Source of the DNA: Valencia hispanica
Taxonomy: Eukaryota > Chordata > Actinopteri > Cyprinodontiformes > Valenciidae
Reading direction: 5' to 3'
DNA length: 64,000 bases
Assembly: GCA_963556495.2 (NCBI GenBank)
Contig: OY747700.1
Span: 6,425,020-6,489,019 of the forward strand
Position numbers and translations under genes: made by a program. Position 1 is the stretch's first letter. The number at the start of each line of letters is the position of its first letter. This document shows, one piece after another, positions 9,153 through 21,221 of the stretch. Below the pieces are notes generated by a model that searched no databases, was not told the origin of the DNA, and saw nothing but the letters and a program-made list of their open reading frames with translations.

Positions 9153-9825
9153 ATTAATGAGATGACGAGGTAGCCTAAGAAATAGCTGTAGAACAAGGAT
9201 GGTCGACTTTGTGTTCCTAACATGCAGTAGACTACAGATTTGCAGCTGGACATTGATGCAAAACACACCAGCATATCCAACCCCAAATTCCTAAAAAAAC
9301 AAAACAAAAAAAACCCAGACAAAAATGAAGGTCCTGGAAGGGCCTGATCAATGACCTGACTTTAATCAGATTCAGATATCCAATACAGTTAATACAATTT
9401 ACATGTTTAAAATTTCAATATATATTATTTTCATGAACATAAATATAGAAGGCAATATATTTTCAAGACAAGCTGATGCCTTAATAGGTCCCCTTGATGC
9501 ACATTTGTGTCCCACATCAGGGAGATTAATACTGGGACATTTAAAATGAATGCGCTCACCAAGCCACCCATCCCACACATTCTGTTCCCAACAAGACAGA
9601 TGAATCGTACCAGACAAGCCATCTTCTAGCCTCTGTGGACATCCTGATGCAGTCTAAGAAAGTCCTCTCTGTACAGATCACTGTGGGTGTACGTGGTCCT
9701 GATGATGTAAACAGCTTAAGCAGGATCTTCCAAATTCCTTGTTTGTACACACAATCTTGGCCAATTAAGTTGGCCAACTAATTCTGATATCAGCACAATA
9801 AGCTTATACAAACTATAAAGCATAG
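9153..9825. other. Non-coding stretch, nothing recognised
   Basis: AT-rich sequence with only short chance ORFs; I see no conserved motif or repeat structure. Confidence 0.5.
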
Positions 9826-10028
9826 GGAGTGGAGGACTGGTGATTTCTGCTTTTTTTTATGCCGCCACAGGACCTCACCTCCTCCCAGTCATTGATTGGA
9901 CCATGACCTCCTCTCTATACCAAGCTATTCTTGAGTCAAATTTGAGGGTATCTGCCCAGCTAAAGTTTTGTCTAAAATGCATTGTCAACAGAGCAATGAT
10001 CCCAAATACAGCAGTATATCTACAATGA
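9826..10028 (+). pseudogene. Tc1/mariner-like transposase fragment (older family)
   Basis: The translation GGLVISAFFYAATGPHLLPV followed by DWTMTSSLYQAILESNLR matches the part of a fish Tc1-like transposase between the two catalytic Asp blocks. The catalytic residues are lost and the flanks are degenerate. The same family is seen at 19040-19345. It ends about 70 bp from the 3' end of the OR gene at 10096. Confidence 0.65.
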
Positions 10029-10095
10029 CCAAAAAAAGTACTTCGTTGACATTTGTGGATGTTCTTAGTTTTAAAAAAGGATTCATTATGTATAC

Positions 10096-11034
10096 CTACC
10101 AGCAGGATGACAGCATTTTCAAGATATTTTGTCGTATTTCAGTGGTTCTTACACCATAGATGATCGGGTTTATACAGCTTGGAAGGAACAGGTACATGAT
10201 ACTGACAAAAACACGACCAGCATTTGGTAGACTGTTCATCCGATATGACAAGAAAGCTGTAAGTACAAAGGTCAAACTGATGATCATGACGATGATGTGA
10301 GTGATGCAGGTATGTAGAGCCTTAACACTGGATTTACCTGAATGCAGCACAGTGCGGAATATGATTATGTATGAAGTGGTGATGCACAAGAAATCTACCA
10401 CAGTGACCACGAAGACTCCTAATAACCCAACAAGACTGTTGATGGAGGTGCTCCCACAGCCCAGCTCCACCAAGGCCATGTGCTCACAGACGCAGTGGTT
10501 TATCACATTCCTGAAGCAATATGAAACTTTTCCTGCCAGAATCACAACCGCTGATACCATGATTACATCCCTGATCAGAACTGGGATCACAAACTTGAGA
10601 AATCTGGGTAAAGACATGTGCTCATGGTAAGAAAGAGGCCTGCAGATGGCAAAGTATCGGTCCAATGCCATCCATACCAGAAGAGCAGACTGACAAGCTC
10701 CTAACATGTGAATAAAAAACATCTGAACCAGGCAGCCGGTCAGAGAGATCCCACTCGAGTTGAACAAGACATTCAGCAACAGGTTGGGGATGAGAAGCAG
10801 TGGCAGGCTCATATCAACAAATGACATGCAAGCAATGAGGATGTACATCGGCGAGTGGAGGCTTCTCTGTGAAATCACCACATAAATCAGCAAAGAGTTG
10901 GCAAACAGTGACACAAGGAACAAGATCAAAAAGGGGATTGAAATGAAGGACTTCTGGTTTCCAAGTTCACTGAAGCCACTGAAAAAAAAGTATTTGTGTG
11001 AAGAGATGTTTTCCTTCAAGGGTTCCATTCCCAT
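10096..11034 (-). CDS. Olfactory receptor 1, teleost type-1 OR (seven-transmembrane GPCR)
   Basis: An intact single-exon frame of 312 residues. It should sit in the cilia membrane of olfactory neurons and couple to the olfactory G protein. OR hallmarks in order: N-glycosylation site NIS near residue 9; TM1 Asn in FANSLLIYVV (46); LHSPMYILIACMSFVD (59-74); Cys101; MALDRYFAICRPLSY (122-136, the DRY motif); KALHTCITH (238-246); and NPIIYGVRTTEIRQ (289-302). Length is normal for ORs. A second Met is at residue 3, so the exact start is uncertain by two codons. A likely 3' splice site (TTTTCAG/GCTGA) lies 40 bases upstream. Its paralogue is at 16171-17121. The Met-Ala-Leu before DRY and the CRPLSY context recall class I-like ORs; I do not assign a subfamily. 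Confidence 0.93.
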   Translation of the reverse strand: MGMEPLKENISSHKYFFFSGFSELGNQKSFISIPFLILFLVSLFANSLLIYVVISQRSLHSPMYILIACMSFVDMSLPLLLIPNLLLNVLFNSSGISLTGCLVQMFFIHMLGACQSALLVWMALDRYFAICRPLSYHEHMSLPRFLKFVIPVLIRDVIMVSAVVILAGKVSYCFRNVINHCVCEHMALVELGCGSTSINSLVGLLGVFVVTVVDFLCITTSYIIIFRTVLHSGKSSVKALHTCITHIIVMIISLTFVLTAFLSYRMNSLPNAGRVFVSIMYLFLPSCINPIIYGVRTTEIRQNILKMLSSCW

Positions 11035-11073
11035 CTTCTAGCAAACCCTCCTGGTCCAGAGTTTCAGGATCAG

Positions 11074-11092
11074 CCTGAAAACCAAACAAGTA
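11074..11092 (-). other. Predicted splice acceptor of a 5' UTR exon of OR 1
   Basis: On the minus strand CTTGTTTGGTTTTCAG/GCTGATC forms a pyrimidine-rich acceptor whose exon starts at 11074. The paralogue at 16171-17121 has TGTATTCAG/GCTGACT at the equivalent place (exon start 17168). OR genes commonly have non-coding upstream exons. Confidence 0.4.
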
Positions 11093-11125
11093 AGATTAAT
11101 GGGTCAATGCTTATTATTCCATGGC

Positions 11126-11174
11126 CATCCCTCCATCCCTCCATCCCTCCATCCATCCATCCATTCATCCATCT
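11126..11174 (+). repeat. CCAT/CCCT microsatellite
   Basis: Repeated CCATCCCT, then CCAT units, ending CCATCTATATA. Confidence 0.9.
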
Positions 11175-13189
11175 ATATAAGTAACTGGACTACCTCAATT
11201 CTTTAAAAAACATTTCACCTCTCAATCAAAAGGCTTCTTGTGTTCTGAACTTAGGTTGGTAGTATTGGGATTTGAAGTTGTAGTCATAAACAATCACACT
11301 CACATGCAGTAAGAGAAAACTGAATTATTGCCTTAGTTTGACTGAAATCAGACTTTTGAAATGCATGTATATGTAACATAGTTAAAGTGGTTCAGGTTAA
11401 ATCCTGCTAAAATGCACCTTATGCTGGTCAAAAGTTGTACTGCATTCACACTTAGAAAGCAAGGTATTATGGGTAAACCTCAAAGCTACGAGGATCGCTG
11501 CTGAGACGGAACGCATGTTTGTCTGTCAGAGACTGATGTTACCGTTATGGTTATTCTATATGAATGCCGATGGAGAAATAAAGACTGGTGCCAAGCATAG
11601 TGACTGATAGGGCAATAGTGGTCCCTAAAGAAGCCACTGCTGTTGCTAATGAGGAAATCTAGGTAACATGAAACTAACATTAGCGACAACAGTGGTGTTA
11701 GGGACTTCTTTGGCCACTGGGACTTTCTGAATACAACTTTTTGAAGTTTCTGAATACAGCATTTTGTATGAGAGGTGAAATGTCTTAAAGATAACAAGAA
11801 GCAGTCTTCCTGCTCCACTTGTGAAAGTAAATATGTTAGGCTTTTCTTTGGAACTCAAACAAAAATTCAGATTGCAATACTGCCCAACAGGACACAGTGA
11901 AAGATTTAAAGAAAATATTTTCTTTAAAATTAGAACAATTTTAAAACCAATAATAGTGCTTTAAAAAAGAAGGACAAAAAAAGCAAAAACTAAAGAAATA
12001 AGTAAGATTGTATTTAACAGCACTGTAATTCTAGAGAGTTGGCAAAAAAAATGATGATTTGCAATTTGCGAATTTACAAATAACTGCATAACGTTCGGGG
12101 CATTTAAAACAACACATCAAATGTGAGAAATCCTCCATCTAAACTAAACAACTGTGATACTAAAACAAAAATAAAAAAAAACACCACAAAACATGACATA
12201 GCTGATATATTTATGTAAATAGTTTCTTTTTTCCTGGAGATATGAAGGAGAGGTGCTACATCTCAGTAATAAAAGTTTTCATTTAAACTGTAATTGATGC
12301 CTTAATGATTTTGCATTTTTTCTGTATTTGGCATTGAGTTTGACCAAGTTTTTGTGAGCCATATTTACAACAACAATTCACAGCCTGTGATTCATTTATT
12401 TTATTTTATTTTTTAAATAAGTGGGTTTGCAAATAGATTGGAAATCTTTTAATGTAAACAAAATAAATATTTTCTCGCTGGATACTTTTACTTCTTTACA
12501 ATTTGATAAACATTGTAATAAGTTAAGAAAGGCTCGAAAACATCTTACCCCTGTGTGCACACAGTTTATCTTTTATGTGAGCTCAGACTCTTGAAGAAAA
12601 GCAGCTAAAGGTCGAGCAGGTTGCAAATAAATAAAAACCTACCTACACAACTGGGTTGTAGGCAACTGAAATCTAAAACACCACAAATACTGATATTGCA
12701 TTTAAAAAACATATTTTTGAGAGAAAAAAGTGCTGGGTTCCTGCTAAACTCTAAACTTTACTTCAGTGACTTCTGATTTCATTCTCAAAAGAAAAGAAAT
12801 AATTTTTTTAAATCTACATTTCAGTAGATGTTTAAAACTATAAAAGAGGAATTCTGACATCAGACTAACCTTAGAATGAGCAGAAGTTGTTTTTTTCTCA
12901 AGTTTGATTTCACATCAACAAATATACTGAAAACACAGAAAGGACATTCACTGTTCTTGCATTAGATAGAAGTCCCTGAAAGATGTGAAGGAGAATAGAT
13001 AAGTGACAATAAAGTTAAAACAACAATGAGAACGAAAATGATCTGATGGTTAAACTGAAAGTTCACAATGTTTCAAGGATAGTGCAGCTCTGAATGTTTC
13101 ACCTGTTGTTGTTTGGAGCTTGTTACTGAATGTCTGCTGACCAAAGATATCTTCTTTACCCAGCTGTGTGAACAGACTTCCTCTGACTC

Positions 13190-13500
13190 AGCACTTTTAT
13201 ATCTTCTGTCAAACATTTCCATTGGTTGAAGAAGCTGAACTAGTACAACTCCCAAAATGTAAGTGCAGGGATAGAAAGTACAAAAAACCCCTATTGTAAC
13301 TCTTCAAACTCCTTCAACTTTTATTAAGAGCCAATAAAAAAGAAGACAGGATCTTCTGTCACACACTGCTATTGGTTGTGAAGAAAAGACCACATTGCTA
13401 AATTAATGGAACTCCACAAATGTAACTGCAGGGATGGAAATTATCTAAAAAACAACTTCAAAACTCTCCAACTTCCTTCAACTCTTATTCGGGGATAATA
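13190..13500 (+). repeat. Diverged local tandem duplication (about 160-180 bp unit)
   Basis: The order ATCTTCTGTC, ATTGGTTG, AACTCC, AATGTAA(G/C)TGCAGGGAT, then CTCCTTCAACT or TTCCTTCAACT appears twice in succession. Confidence 0.65.
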
Positions 13501-13819
13501 TTACCCCTGTTAGTGTTTTCAGTTTCATTGCATCTGCAGACGTACAAACATTCTTCTGTCTGTAGTTTCGTGCAATGTAAGGATACTCTCAATCATTAGA
13601 TTCATTATCTGTCTTCTTGTCCTAAAATGTACCTAAAATGTCTACAGTTCAACCCACACCTGTCTTCATACTCTAGATCCTCACAAATTATTTAGAGTAC
13701 AAGCACATAACATTACTTCCTCACTACCCTGCTCTGTCTGAACCTTTATTACAACAGATCTACATGAAACAATGCTAGAAAAGGTTTTTAGGGTGTGCTC
13801 AAACAAGAATGTGATCAAT

Positions 13820-13975
13820 TGTAGGATGCTGGCTCCCTGATTTAAGTCAGAACAATCGATTTGCTCAGTCCTCAACAGTGATGACTTCATGGATTTCCTC
13901 ATAAATAAAATGTGTCGTATAAGAAAAAACTTCTTTCTTGCATCCTTGCCAACATGGTAGGTCATGAGAAGATTA
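13820..13975 (+). mobile_element. LINE ORF2 scrap
   Basis: The translation contains ICSVLNSDDFMDFLINKM, related to the ORF2 linker before the reverse transcriptase seen in LINE B and at 8850-8995. It is truncated on both sides. Confidence 0.5.
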
Positions 13976-16170
13976 GGTAGCTTTAAAATGTATTTATTTA
14001 TTTGTTTATTATATAGGAACAAGTATTTACATTAAACGTGTAACACACTACAACATTTATAGCCGAAGCAAATTTGCAATGTTTGTCCCTAGATGGGCTT
14101 TTAAAAAGACTAAACAATGAGGTAGCTTCAAAAGTTAGCTAGATACCCAGCATTCTACCAACATTTAAACGCATCATGTACGCACAAATATGGAGACGGG
14201 AAATGAGTTTCAAAACCCCTCGGGTACTTGTAACCCTGTTTGGTGATTTGGTGATTGGCGCATACGTATTTAAAGATTTGTATGCGTAGGAGCCGTTTTG
14301 AATGTGTAGTTAGTTTTAAGTTTGTGTAATTTGAAATTGTATGTGTGTAAATGTATTTTGTACTCGTAATTTCTTGATATTTGTGTGTATATTTAAACAT
14401 AATTGTAAGTAACAAAAGCTACACACGAACAGGCTGACACAAGTTACAAATCAAGTATTACGCACACACAGATGTTTTTGTTGACTATTTTCTCTCCATA
14501 GCTGCATGTAAAAGAAAATAAGAAAAACTTTTCTCTGTTGCAAGCTTAATCGAAATGTCCAAATCTGGTCCTCCCTTGAGGTCTCTATCTTCAATCAATC
14601 TGTGTTTTCCCGCACCGGAGCCAATCTTCCGAGTAGACAGGTATGCTGTCCCTTGTCCCTGCCAGGCCATCTCTGCTTGCTTAGAGTAACGTAGACCGCC
14701 AAAAATGCTATGGAAAAAATAACCAGGATGAGGCTGATTTCCCTCAGATGGTTTATGGATTTAATACATCATGTTGAACAGCACAGAGGAACAGTGTGCA
14801 CACAAGTATTTGCATCACTTTAACCTGCTAACCCGTCAATTTTAAAACATTGTATATTATTAGGTACACTTGCTACCCCTTCCTAAGGGGCTCTGTGGCT
14901 CCGATCTCCTTCATGTCTGCATCGATTCCTGGGAGACGGATTGATATCTCTTATGGAGAAACCTTATATGCACCAGCATGCTAACACACACACATAGATG
15001 TGGGGTCTCTGGTGTTTAAGGAAATATTCTTGGGCTGAGGTTATCATCACTAGATCTTGATTAATCGGTACCATGAGTTTTTCTGTGACATTGTTGTTGT
15101 ATTTTTATATCTATTTTTGTGTGATGTGGTTGTGTAATTCTTAGTTCACAATGTTTGGTTTGTTTTGTCGATGTTCCTTTTTCGTGTTTTTGTTTTTCCC
15201 CTCTCTCTGCCGTCCTGTGGGTATGGAGGCAGACTTCAATGTCTTCCTGTGTTTTCTTTATTCCCCTTCCTCTCTTGTATTTTCAACTCACCCTCTCTCT
15301 TCACTTTTTGTTTCCTACCTCTCTTCTTCATCTTCTTTCTTCATCTTCTTTCTCCTCCTCTTTATTTTCCATCTCCGTGTCCATATCACCAGAAAATAAA
15401 ACCCACAGCAATTCATAATAAAGATTTTTCACACATATATATCAAGTGGAGTACTATAACAAAAGCTGTACTGCTCCGCTAGTGAAAGTAAAATCTGTTG
15501 GGCTTCAACTTGGTACTCAGACACCAATTCTGAGCTCCACACTGCCAGACAGGACACGTTTAAAAAAAAGAAACTTTATCATCAAAGAAGACACTTGTTT
15601 TCTTTAACTTGACCCACTGTCCTGGTTGTTATTGACACTAAGACAGAGAACATAGTCAAGTACTAAATAAATTAAATATTCCCATTAAAACAATACAACC
15701 CCTTTCTTTTTTAAACAGTTGTTCAAAAATTGGACCTGCTTGTAAGCCCAGTAATTCTATTTTTTTTTCCTTTTCATTCTGAATAGGTTAACCTCTGGGA
15801 GGTCAGAAGCTAAGCCTGTGTCCTTGAGGTTTTCAACTTAACAGGGGTAGGGTGAGTCATTTTAAAATTATCAGAGCAGGGAGTATTTTTTGTATATCCA
15901 ATTGTAGCTAAAGTAATCAGTACCAGGACCAAAACCCACCTGCCACATCATCAACCTCTGATATAAAGTAATTTATCATGCTCAACCACACCCAGCGATT
16001 TCCACTGATATACAACCACACAATGCTAAGTGCTAATCCCAGTTTAAAAAAAGAGAATAATGACCTAGCAGTGATGCTAGTGGTAAACATATTTGCGTTT
16101 TGAATCTTGCATCAACGTGTTTTATTGTGTCGTAATACCAAATTCCACAGCAGGATCTTTATTTGATTAT

Positions 16171-17121
16171 TTAAGAACACTTGGATTCAGTTTGGACCAA
16201 ATGTGTCCAGTGTGTCAGTGTCTTTAGCATGTGCTGTCTGATCTCAGTGGTTCTGATGCCGTAGATGATCGGGTTGAAGCAGCTTGGAAACAAAAGGTAC
16301 ATGGTGCTGAAGAAAACCCGGATGGCTGCAGGAAAGCCGTTCTTAATCCGATATGAAAGAAAGGCAGTAAGAGCCAAGGTTAAACTGACGATGATCACCA
16401 TTGCATGAGTGATGCAGGTGTTTAGAGCTTTACCGTTGGTGCTGCTGGACCTCAACATGGAGCTGAATATCAAAATGTAAGAGGCAGCGATTAATAGGAA
16501 GTCAAAGACAGGGATGAGAAAGACAGCAATTAAACCTGTAAGGTTATTGATTGCAGTGCTTCCACAGGCCATTTCCACCAAGGCCATGTGCTCACAAAAA
16601 CAGTGATTTATCACGTTTCTGCAGAACAAGAGCTTTCCAGCCAAACTCACAAACAGAGTGATGAGGAGCATGTTTCTGACTGCTAGCGGGATGATGAACT
16701 TCAGGAATCTCTGCAGTGCCATCAGTTCATGGTAGTAGAGCGGCGTGCAAATGGCAAAGTATCGATCCAGAGCCATCCACACCAGGATGGTGGACTGAAA
16801 AGCTCCAAAGAAGTGAATGAAGTGCATCTGAACCAGGCAGCCAGTCAGAGAGATCCCCTTCCAGTCAAACAGGAAGCTGAAAAGCATGTTGGGAACAAAG
16901 AACACTGGGAGGCAGAGTTCAACACAAGCCATGCCGGCGATGAGGATGCTCATTGGCTGATGAAGGCTCCTCTGAGAAATGACCACATACACCAGCAGGG
17001 AGTTGGCCAGCAGAGCCACGATGAACATGAGGAAGAACGGGATGAAGAGGACCGGCCTCAGTTCTCCGAGTTCATCAAAACCATTGAGGGTAAAGTGCTT
17101 GTGTGAGGAGACGTTCTGCAT
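16171..17121 (-). CDS. Olfactory receptor 2, paralogue of OR 1
   Basis: An intact single-exon frame of 316 residues, the same type as the gene at 10096. Features: NVS glycosylation site at residue 3; TM1 Asn40 in LLANSLLVYVV; LHQPMSILIAGMACVE (53-68, Ser replacing the usual Tyr of LHxPMY); MALDRYFAICTPLYY (116-130); conserved Cys in the second extracellular loop (NHCFCEHMALVE); KALNTCITHA (231-240); and NPIIYGIRTTEIRQ (283-296). The C-terminus is about ten residues longer than OR 1. A 5' UTR acceptor is predicted with its exon beginning at 17168, 47 bases upstream of the ATG. OR 1 and OR 2 share the GISLTGCLVQM loop, so they are close duplicates. Confidence 0.94.
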   Translation of the reverse strand: MQNVSSHKHFTLNGFDELGELRPVLFIPFFLMFIVALLANSLLVYVVISQRSLHQPMSILIAGMACVELCLPVFFVPNMLFSFLFDWKGISLTGCLVQMHFIHFFGAFQSTILVWMALDRYFAICTPLYYHELMALQRFLKFIIPLAVRNMLLITLFVSLAGKLLFCRNVINHCFCEHMALVEMACGSTAINNLTGLIAVFLIPVFDFLLIAASYILIFSSMLRSSSTNGKALNTCITHAMVIIVSLTLALTAFLSYRIKNGFPAAIRVFFSTMYLLFPSCFNPIIYGIRTTEIRQHMLKTLTHWTHLVQTESKCS

Positions 17122-17167
17122 CTTCTCTTTATCTAACCCGGTCTGGTAACAGCCTTGATCCAGTCAG

Positions 17168-17190
17168 CCTGAATACAGAGACAGAAGCCG
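17168..17190 (-). other. Predicted splice acceptor of a 5' UTR exon of OR 2
   Basis: The minus-strand sequence TCTGTCTCTGTATTCAG precedes GCTGACTGG. The first exon bases match the equivalent site of OR 1. Confidence 0.4.
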
Positions 17191-17699
17191 AAAAAACATC
17201 TAAAACGTACAGAGCGGTGTCCCTCAATGTGCTGAGGGGTCATGTGTCACTTCTTCAACTAACTTGATTCAGTTGGCTGAAATAAAACATCAGCCTGTCA
17301 CCATGGGATACTGAGACCTTTTAGAGACACATTCTTCTATTCAGGTGTGCTAAAGCAGGTAAACAGTTTGGAAAACCTGCAGGACAGCAATCAGGGAGGA
17401 CTAGAGCTGGCAACCACTGGTCGAGACTCATCTGATTTGTGTTCCACCATGATGGACTGGTGTCAACACTAGGAATGTGTGTATAAGTCTCCCAGTTGTT
17501 GACGATCGTCTGCCAGCTGACAAAAACACTAACAGGTTGGACATGATAATTAATGTAAAGTTGTGCTCTGAATCTGACAATTGTGTTACATGCAATGAAA
17601 ATTGACTCATTAAGATCTCCATCCTTGACCCATCAGAGAATTCAATTTAGGTTTACACATTTGACGTATTTCACTAGAAACACTTGGTTTTTCGTACGC

Positions 17700-17702
<3 letters not shown>

Positions 17703-17783
<81 letters not shown>
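17703..17783 (+). repeat. (CT)n microsatellite, about 81 bp
   Basis: Uninterrupted CT dinucleotides. The Ser/Leu frames across it are artefacts. Confidence 0.97.
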
Positions 17784-17786
<3 letters not shown>

Positions 17787-20274
17787 AGTCATGAATCCTT
17801 AGAATGATCTCATTAAATGGCTGGTTACTATGACTACATCAGGCTGACTGTCAGATTCTTTATCTACAAATAAACATTTAAACGTCTGTTGGTTGTTGTA
17901 GTGCTGAAAATGTATAAAAGTTTGAATTGTCCTTCTTTTCACTGTTCAGTATTCTGAAATTTGTCTCTGTGATTAAGTTCTAATAAACAGACCAGAAGAC
18001 TGAAACTGTCTCCATCCACAAGAATGTCTACATAGTATTTTTTTTTCACGATGAGTCAACTAGGCATTAAGAAAGATGAAAACATTGGTAATCCAAAGTT
18101 CAGCAAACATTTACAGTGGCTCTGTAAGGTGCACACCCCTGTTAATTCATTCGTGATGTAAAAGGTTTATATTTTTAGGCCATTTTGTAAACTGATAACT
18201 GGAGAAAATATGGAAGGGAACAAAAACTGGACATTTCTCCAAAGACTGATGAGAAAAAGATGGAAGGGAAATTGGCCAGAGTTGATGTCAGGAGAGGTGA
18301 CACTGAAGAAGCTGCAGGAAATTCTGACTCTTTGTACTTTGACCCAAAATCGTCAGGTTCTAAACCCTCTGCTAGTAATTTGAAGATGAAAAGAAACCAA
18401 ATTTTTAGTATAATGGGGAGTCCAAGCTTACATCCTAATAAACAAAATAATTAATTTATGAGAAGAAAATTTAAGGTGTCCAATGGGCTTTCCCAAGTTC
18501 AGATCTAAAGTCTGTGGGATCATCTGTCCACAGAGATAATACACCAAAGAAGAAGAAGGTCCACTTAGAAAGTTTTAGTTGAAGATGTGCTCTGTGATGT
18601 AACTGACATACTGCAGGTGTTTTGTAGATTTATTTTGCCTTTGAACAGATTTGCTTGTTTGCTACTTAATTTATACTAAACAAATGTAATTTTATATGTG
18701 GAAATACTTCAAACTGATTTAATTGGTCTTGTGTGTTTGTTTTGTTTTTTAACATCAGAACAACCCAGCATTTTAACTGTAGCGCGTACTTGAGAACAAA
18801 CTCAGAGTTCAGCATATCCAGACCAAGCCAATGGAGCAGTAAATAGTTTAGCTTTTTTCAAATGAATAAAATCTGATTTAATAACCTTAGAAAAAAAACA
18901 GAAATAAAATCTCAGCATGACTGAGGCCTGCAAAGCTACATTTTAAAAAGCACAACACATCTGGAACAACAAGATGTTGGGCAGTAAAACACAGCAACCA
19001 ACAAAGCACATTAGTGCAAACACCTTAGACCAACAATCAAGCACGGTGGTGGCAGGCTCATGGTTTACAGCCACATCCAACCAGGACACCCTAAAGTCCT
19101 CGATTGGACCATTAACTCTTATATGTACCAATGTATTCTAAAGTCCAATGTGAGTCCAACTGTCCAACAGCTGACTCTTGTCCTAAACTGGGTCATAAAC
19201 AAACAAAGCAGCAGATCTACAACAGAATGGGTAAACGGCCAAACCTCAATTGTACAGAAATGCTGTGGTGGGACCTTTGGGGAGCTGTGCACAATCAAAT
19301 GTCTGCAAACCCCAATGACCATAAGCAACACAGGAAAGATTAGTGAATCAGAATCCCTCTCCACCGATAAGAGATAAAGACAAAAAGTCCGACAGAAACT
19401 AGAGAGAGAGAGCCGAGAGTTGTTACTGCTGAAGGTGGAGCTGAATCATTGGGGTTTCTTAACCACTCTTACATTTTGGTTTAACATCTATAAAATAAAT
19501 TATGTGATATTGAAAAAAAAAAGTAATTTGTTGTTTATCTGTGGACTGGTGTACCCTTTCTTCAACCTTTTTGCACACCTTCACCTTCACTGGAAAGAGA
19601 AACTGAAAAGTCTGAACTTGTCTTCAGCCCTGTTGTCCCAGCACAGAGATTATCACAGCAAACAGTCATTGTCTTCAACTGTAAGATCAACAGTCTTACC
19701 TGCTGAGGAGGAAATGGTCAGATTTTATAGACAAATAATCTGTCTGTAAATCTTTATGCAGGGATGAACAGCAGTCTTAATGAAGAAATCTGACTTAATA
19801 GTGGAAGAAACAAGTCAAAAGCGTTACATTTTCACTATGCTTATACAATGAAAAAGGAATCCACCTTTATAATAAATGCACTCCATATTTTAAGCAGTAG
19901 ATAGAGAACATTTCCCTACAAAATCTTTCAACAGTTTGGAAAAAATTATCAGCATCATTAAAACCCAACAGATAGAAAGCTAGAGACAGATGTAAAAGTA
20001 GAGGACCTCACGTTAGCTGAATACCAAAGATATCTGCAGGTTGTTGGAACAGTAAAACAATCCTTTACTGATGAAACCTCAAAAGCTGCTGATCTTTATA
20101 CTGTGTGTGTGACTCTGCTGGAGGCCCAGCTCCCCACAGACACGCAGCGCTGCACAACCAAACTGAGAAACCAAACTGAGAAACCAAACTGAGAAACCAA
20201 GCAGCAACCGACTTTAAATACACCTAAACCATCAAAGATTGATTAAAAACGTCCTCATTTTGTTGCATTCAGTA
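17784..20274. other. Intergenic region with decayed Tc1-like material
   Basis: AT-rich non-coding DNA. A terminus-like motif (TTACAGTGGCTCTGTAAGGT, 18112-18131) recalls the ends of fish Tc1 relatives and may belong with the transposase remnant at 19040-19345. A short direct repeat (CCAAACTGAGAAA, three copies) lies at 20158-20200. No gene seen. Confidence 0.45.
19040..19345 (+). pseudogene. Tc1/mariner-like transposase remnant
   Basis: The frame reads KHGGGRLMVYS, LDWTINSYMYQCILKSNV and STTEWVNGQ. The nucleotide sequence ATGCTGTGGTGGGACCTT (coding for MLWWDL) corresponds to the region after the third catalytic acid. Frameshifts and substitutions remove activity. Same family as 9826-10028. 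Confidence 0.65.
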
Positions 20275-20942
20275 ATTCAATTCAATTCAATTCAGTTTAT
20301 TTATATAGCGCCAATTCACAACAGATGTCATCTCAAGGCACTTAACAAGAAGTCATTTCAATACATTTATACAAACATTCCAATCAGTTAAAAAGTTTCC
20401 TATTGAAGGAATCCCAGCAGATTGCGTCAGTCATTGGCGTGAGGTTGGGCCCCGTTGATGCAGACTTTCCAACCACAGCAATCCTTCAGCAATCCTTCAT
20501 ACTGAGCAAGCATGTAGCGACGGTGGAGAGGAAAAACTCCCCTTTAACAGGAAGAAACCTCCAACAGAACCAGGCTCAGTAGGAGCGACCATCTGCCACG
20601 ACCATCTGGGGGTTTGAGAAGACAGAGCAGAAACACAGAAGGAACAGAAGATCTGATATAAGAGAACTTTCTATGTTACAGAAAGTAAAAAGTTGATAAC
20701 AGGACACAGTGGATGTTCAGTTACTGGGAGGATCATCCCAGTCGATGCCCCCCGTCCAACAGGGCATTGCAGCCAAGCAGGATACCAGACCAGGTATATC
20801 TTCTATGGAGAGAAAAACACTGAGAGAAAACAAAGTTAACAGTCGAAATAACAGAATGTACTGTAATACAACTGGAGAGTAGTAGGAGAAAAGGAAGTAG
20901 CAGAGTGAAGAAAATTGGTCAGTCTGTCCTCCAGCAGTCTAA

Positions 20943-20974
20943 AGCCGCGTTCACACCGGTCAGCGCGTCCAGGC
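20943..20974 (+). repeat. Harbinger left terminal inverted repeat
   Basis: 32 bp, mirrored exactly at 23875-23906. The subterminal 150 bp is GC-rich with many GCGCGTC-like words. Confidence 0.93.
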
Positions 20975-21221
20975 AGCAGGGCAGCTAGATTACATGCAAG
21001 ACTATGGAATCTACGCATCTAGTGGGCGCCAAACTGCCAAGCAGCAAGTCGCGCGCGTCGGCGCAGCTGGCATCAGCGCGTCCACGCAGCTGATGCCCGG
21101 ACGCCCCGACGGTCCGTCGGGGCGTCTGCTGCTCAAGTTGGGAAAATTGAACTTTCGGGCAGCAGACGCGCGGCGTCAACCAATCAGAGCGACTCGTTGT
21201 ACTGACGTAGTAACTCCTTCC

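Larger units (their letters stand above)
11180..16170. other. Intergenic region between OR 1 and OR 2
   Basis: Mostly AT-rich non-coding DNA. It holds a local duplication (13190-13500), a LINE scrap (13820-13975) and a C/T-rich stretch (15180-15390) followed by AATAAA signals. A block at 11808-11900 is similar to 15475-15560 (GTGAAAGTAAA, then GGACTC or GTACTC, then ACAGGACAC), which suggests the two OR loci share duplicated intergenic DNA. A 61-codon minus frame at 14485-14670 has no recognisable motif. Confidence 0.5.

Noticed and set aside
14485..14670. A 61-codon minus-strand frame (MAWQGQGTAYLS...)
   Set aside because: Short, isolated, no motif, no neighbouring exon that I could join to it.
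16729..17106. A 125-codon plus-strand frame over OR 2
   Set aside because: Antisense shadow of an intact OR gene.
17583..17807. A 74-codon frame over the CT microsatellite
   Set aside because: Translation of (CT)n; no protein-like sequence.
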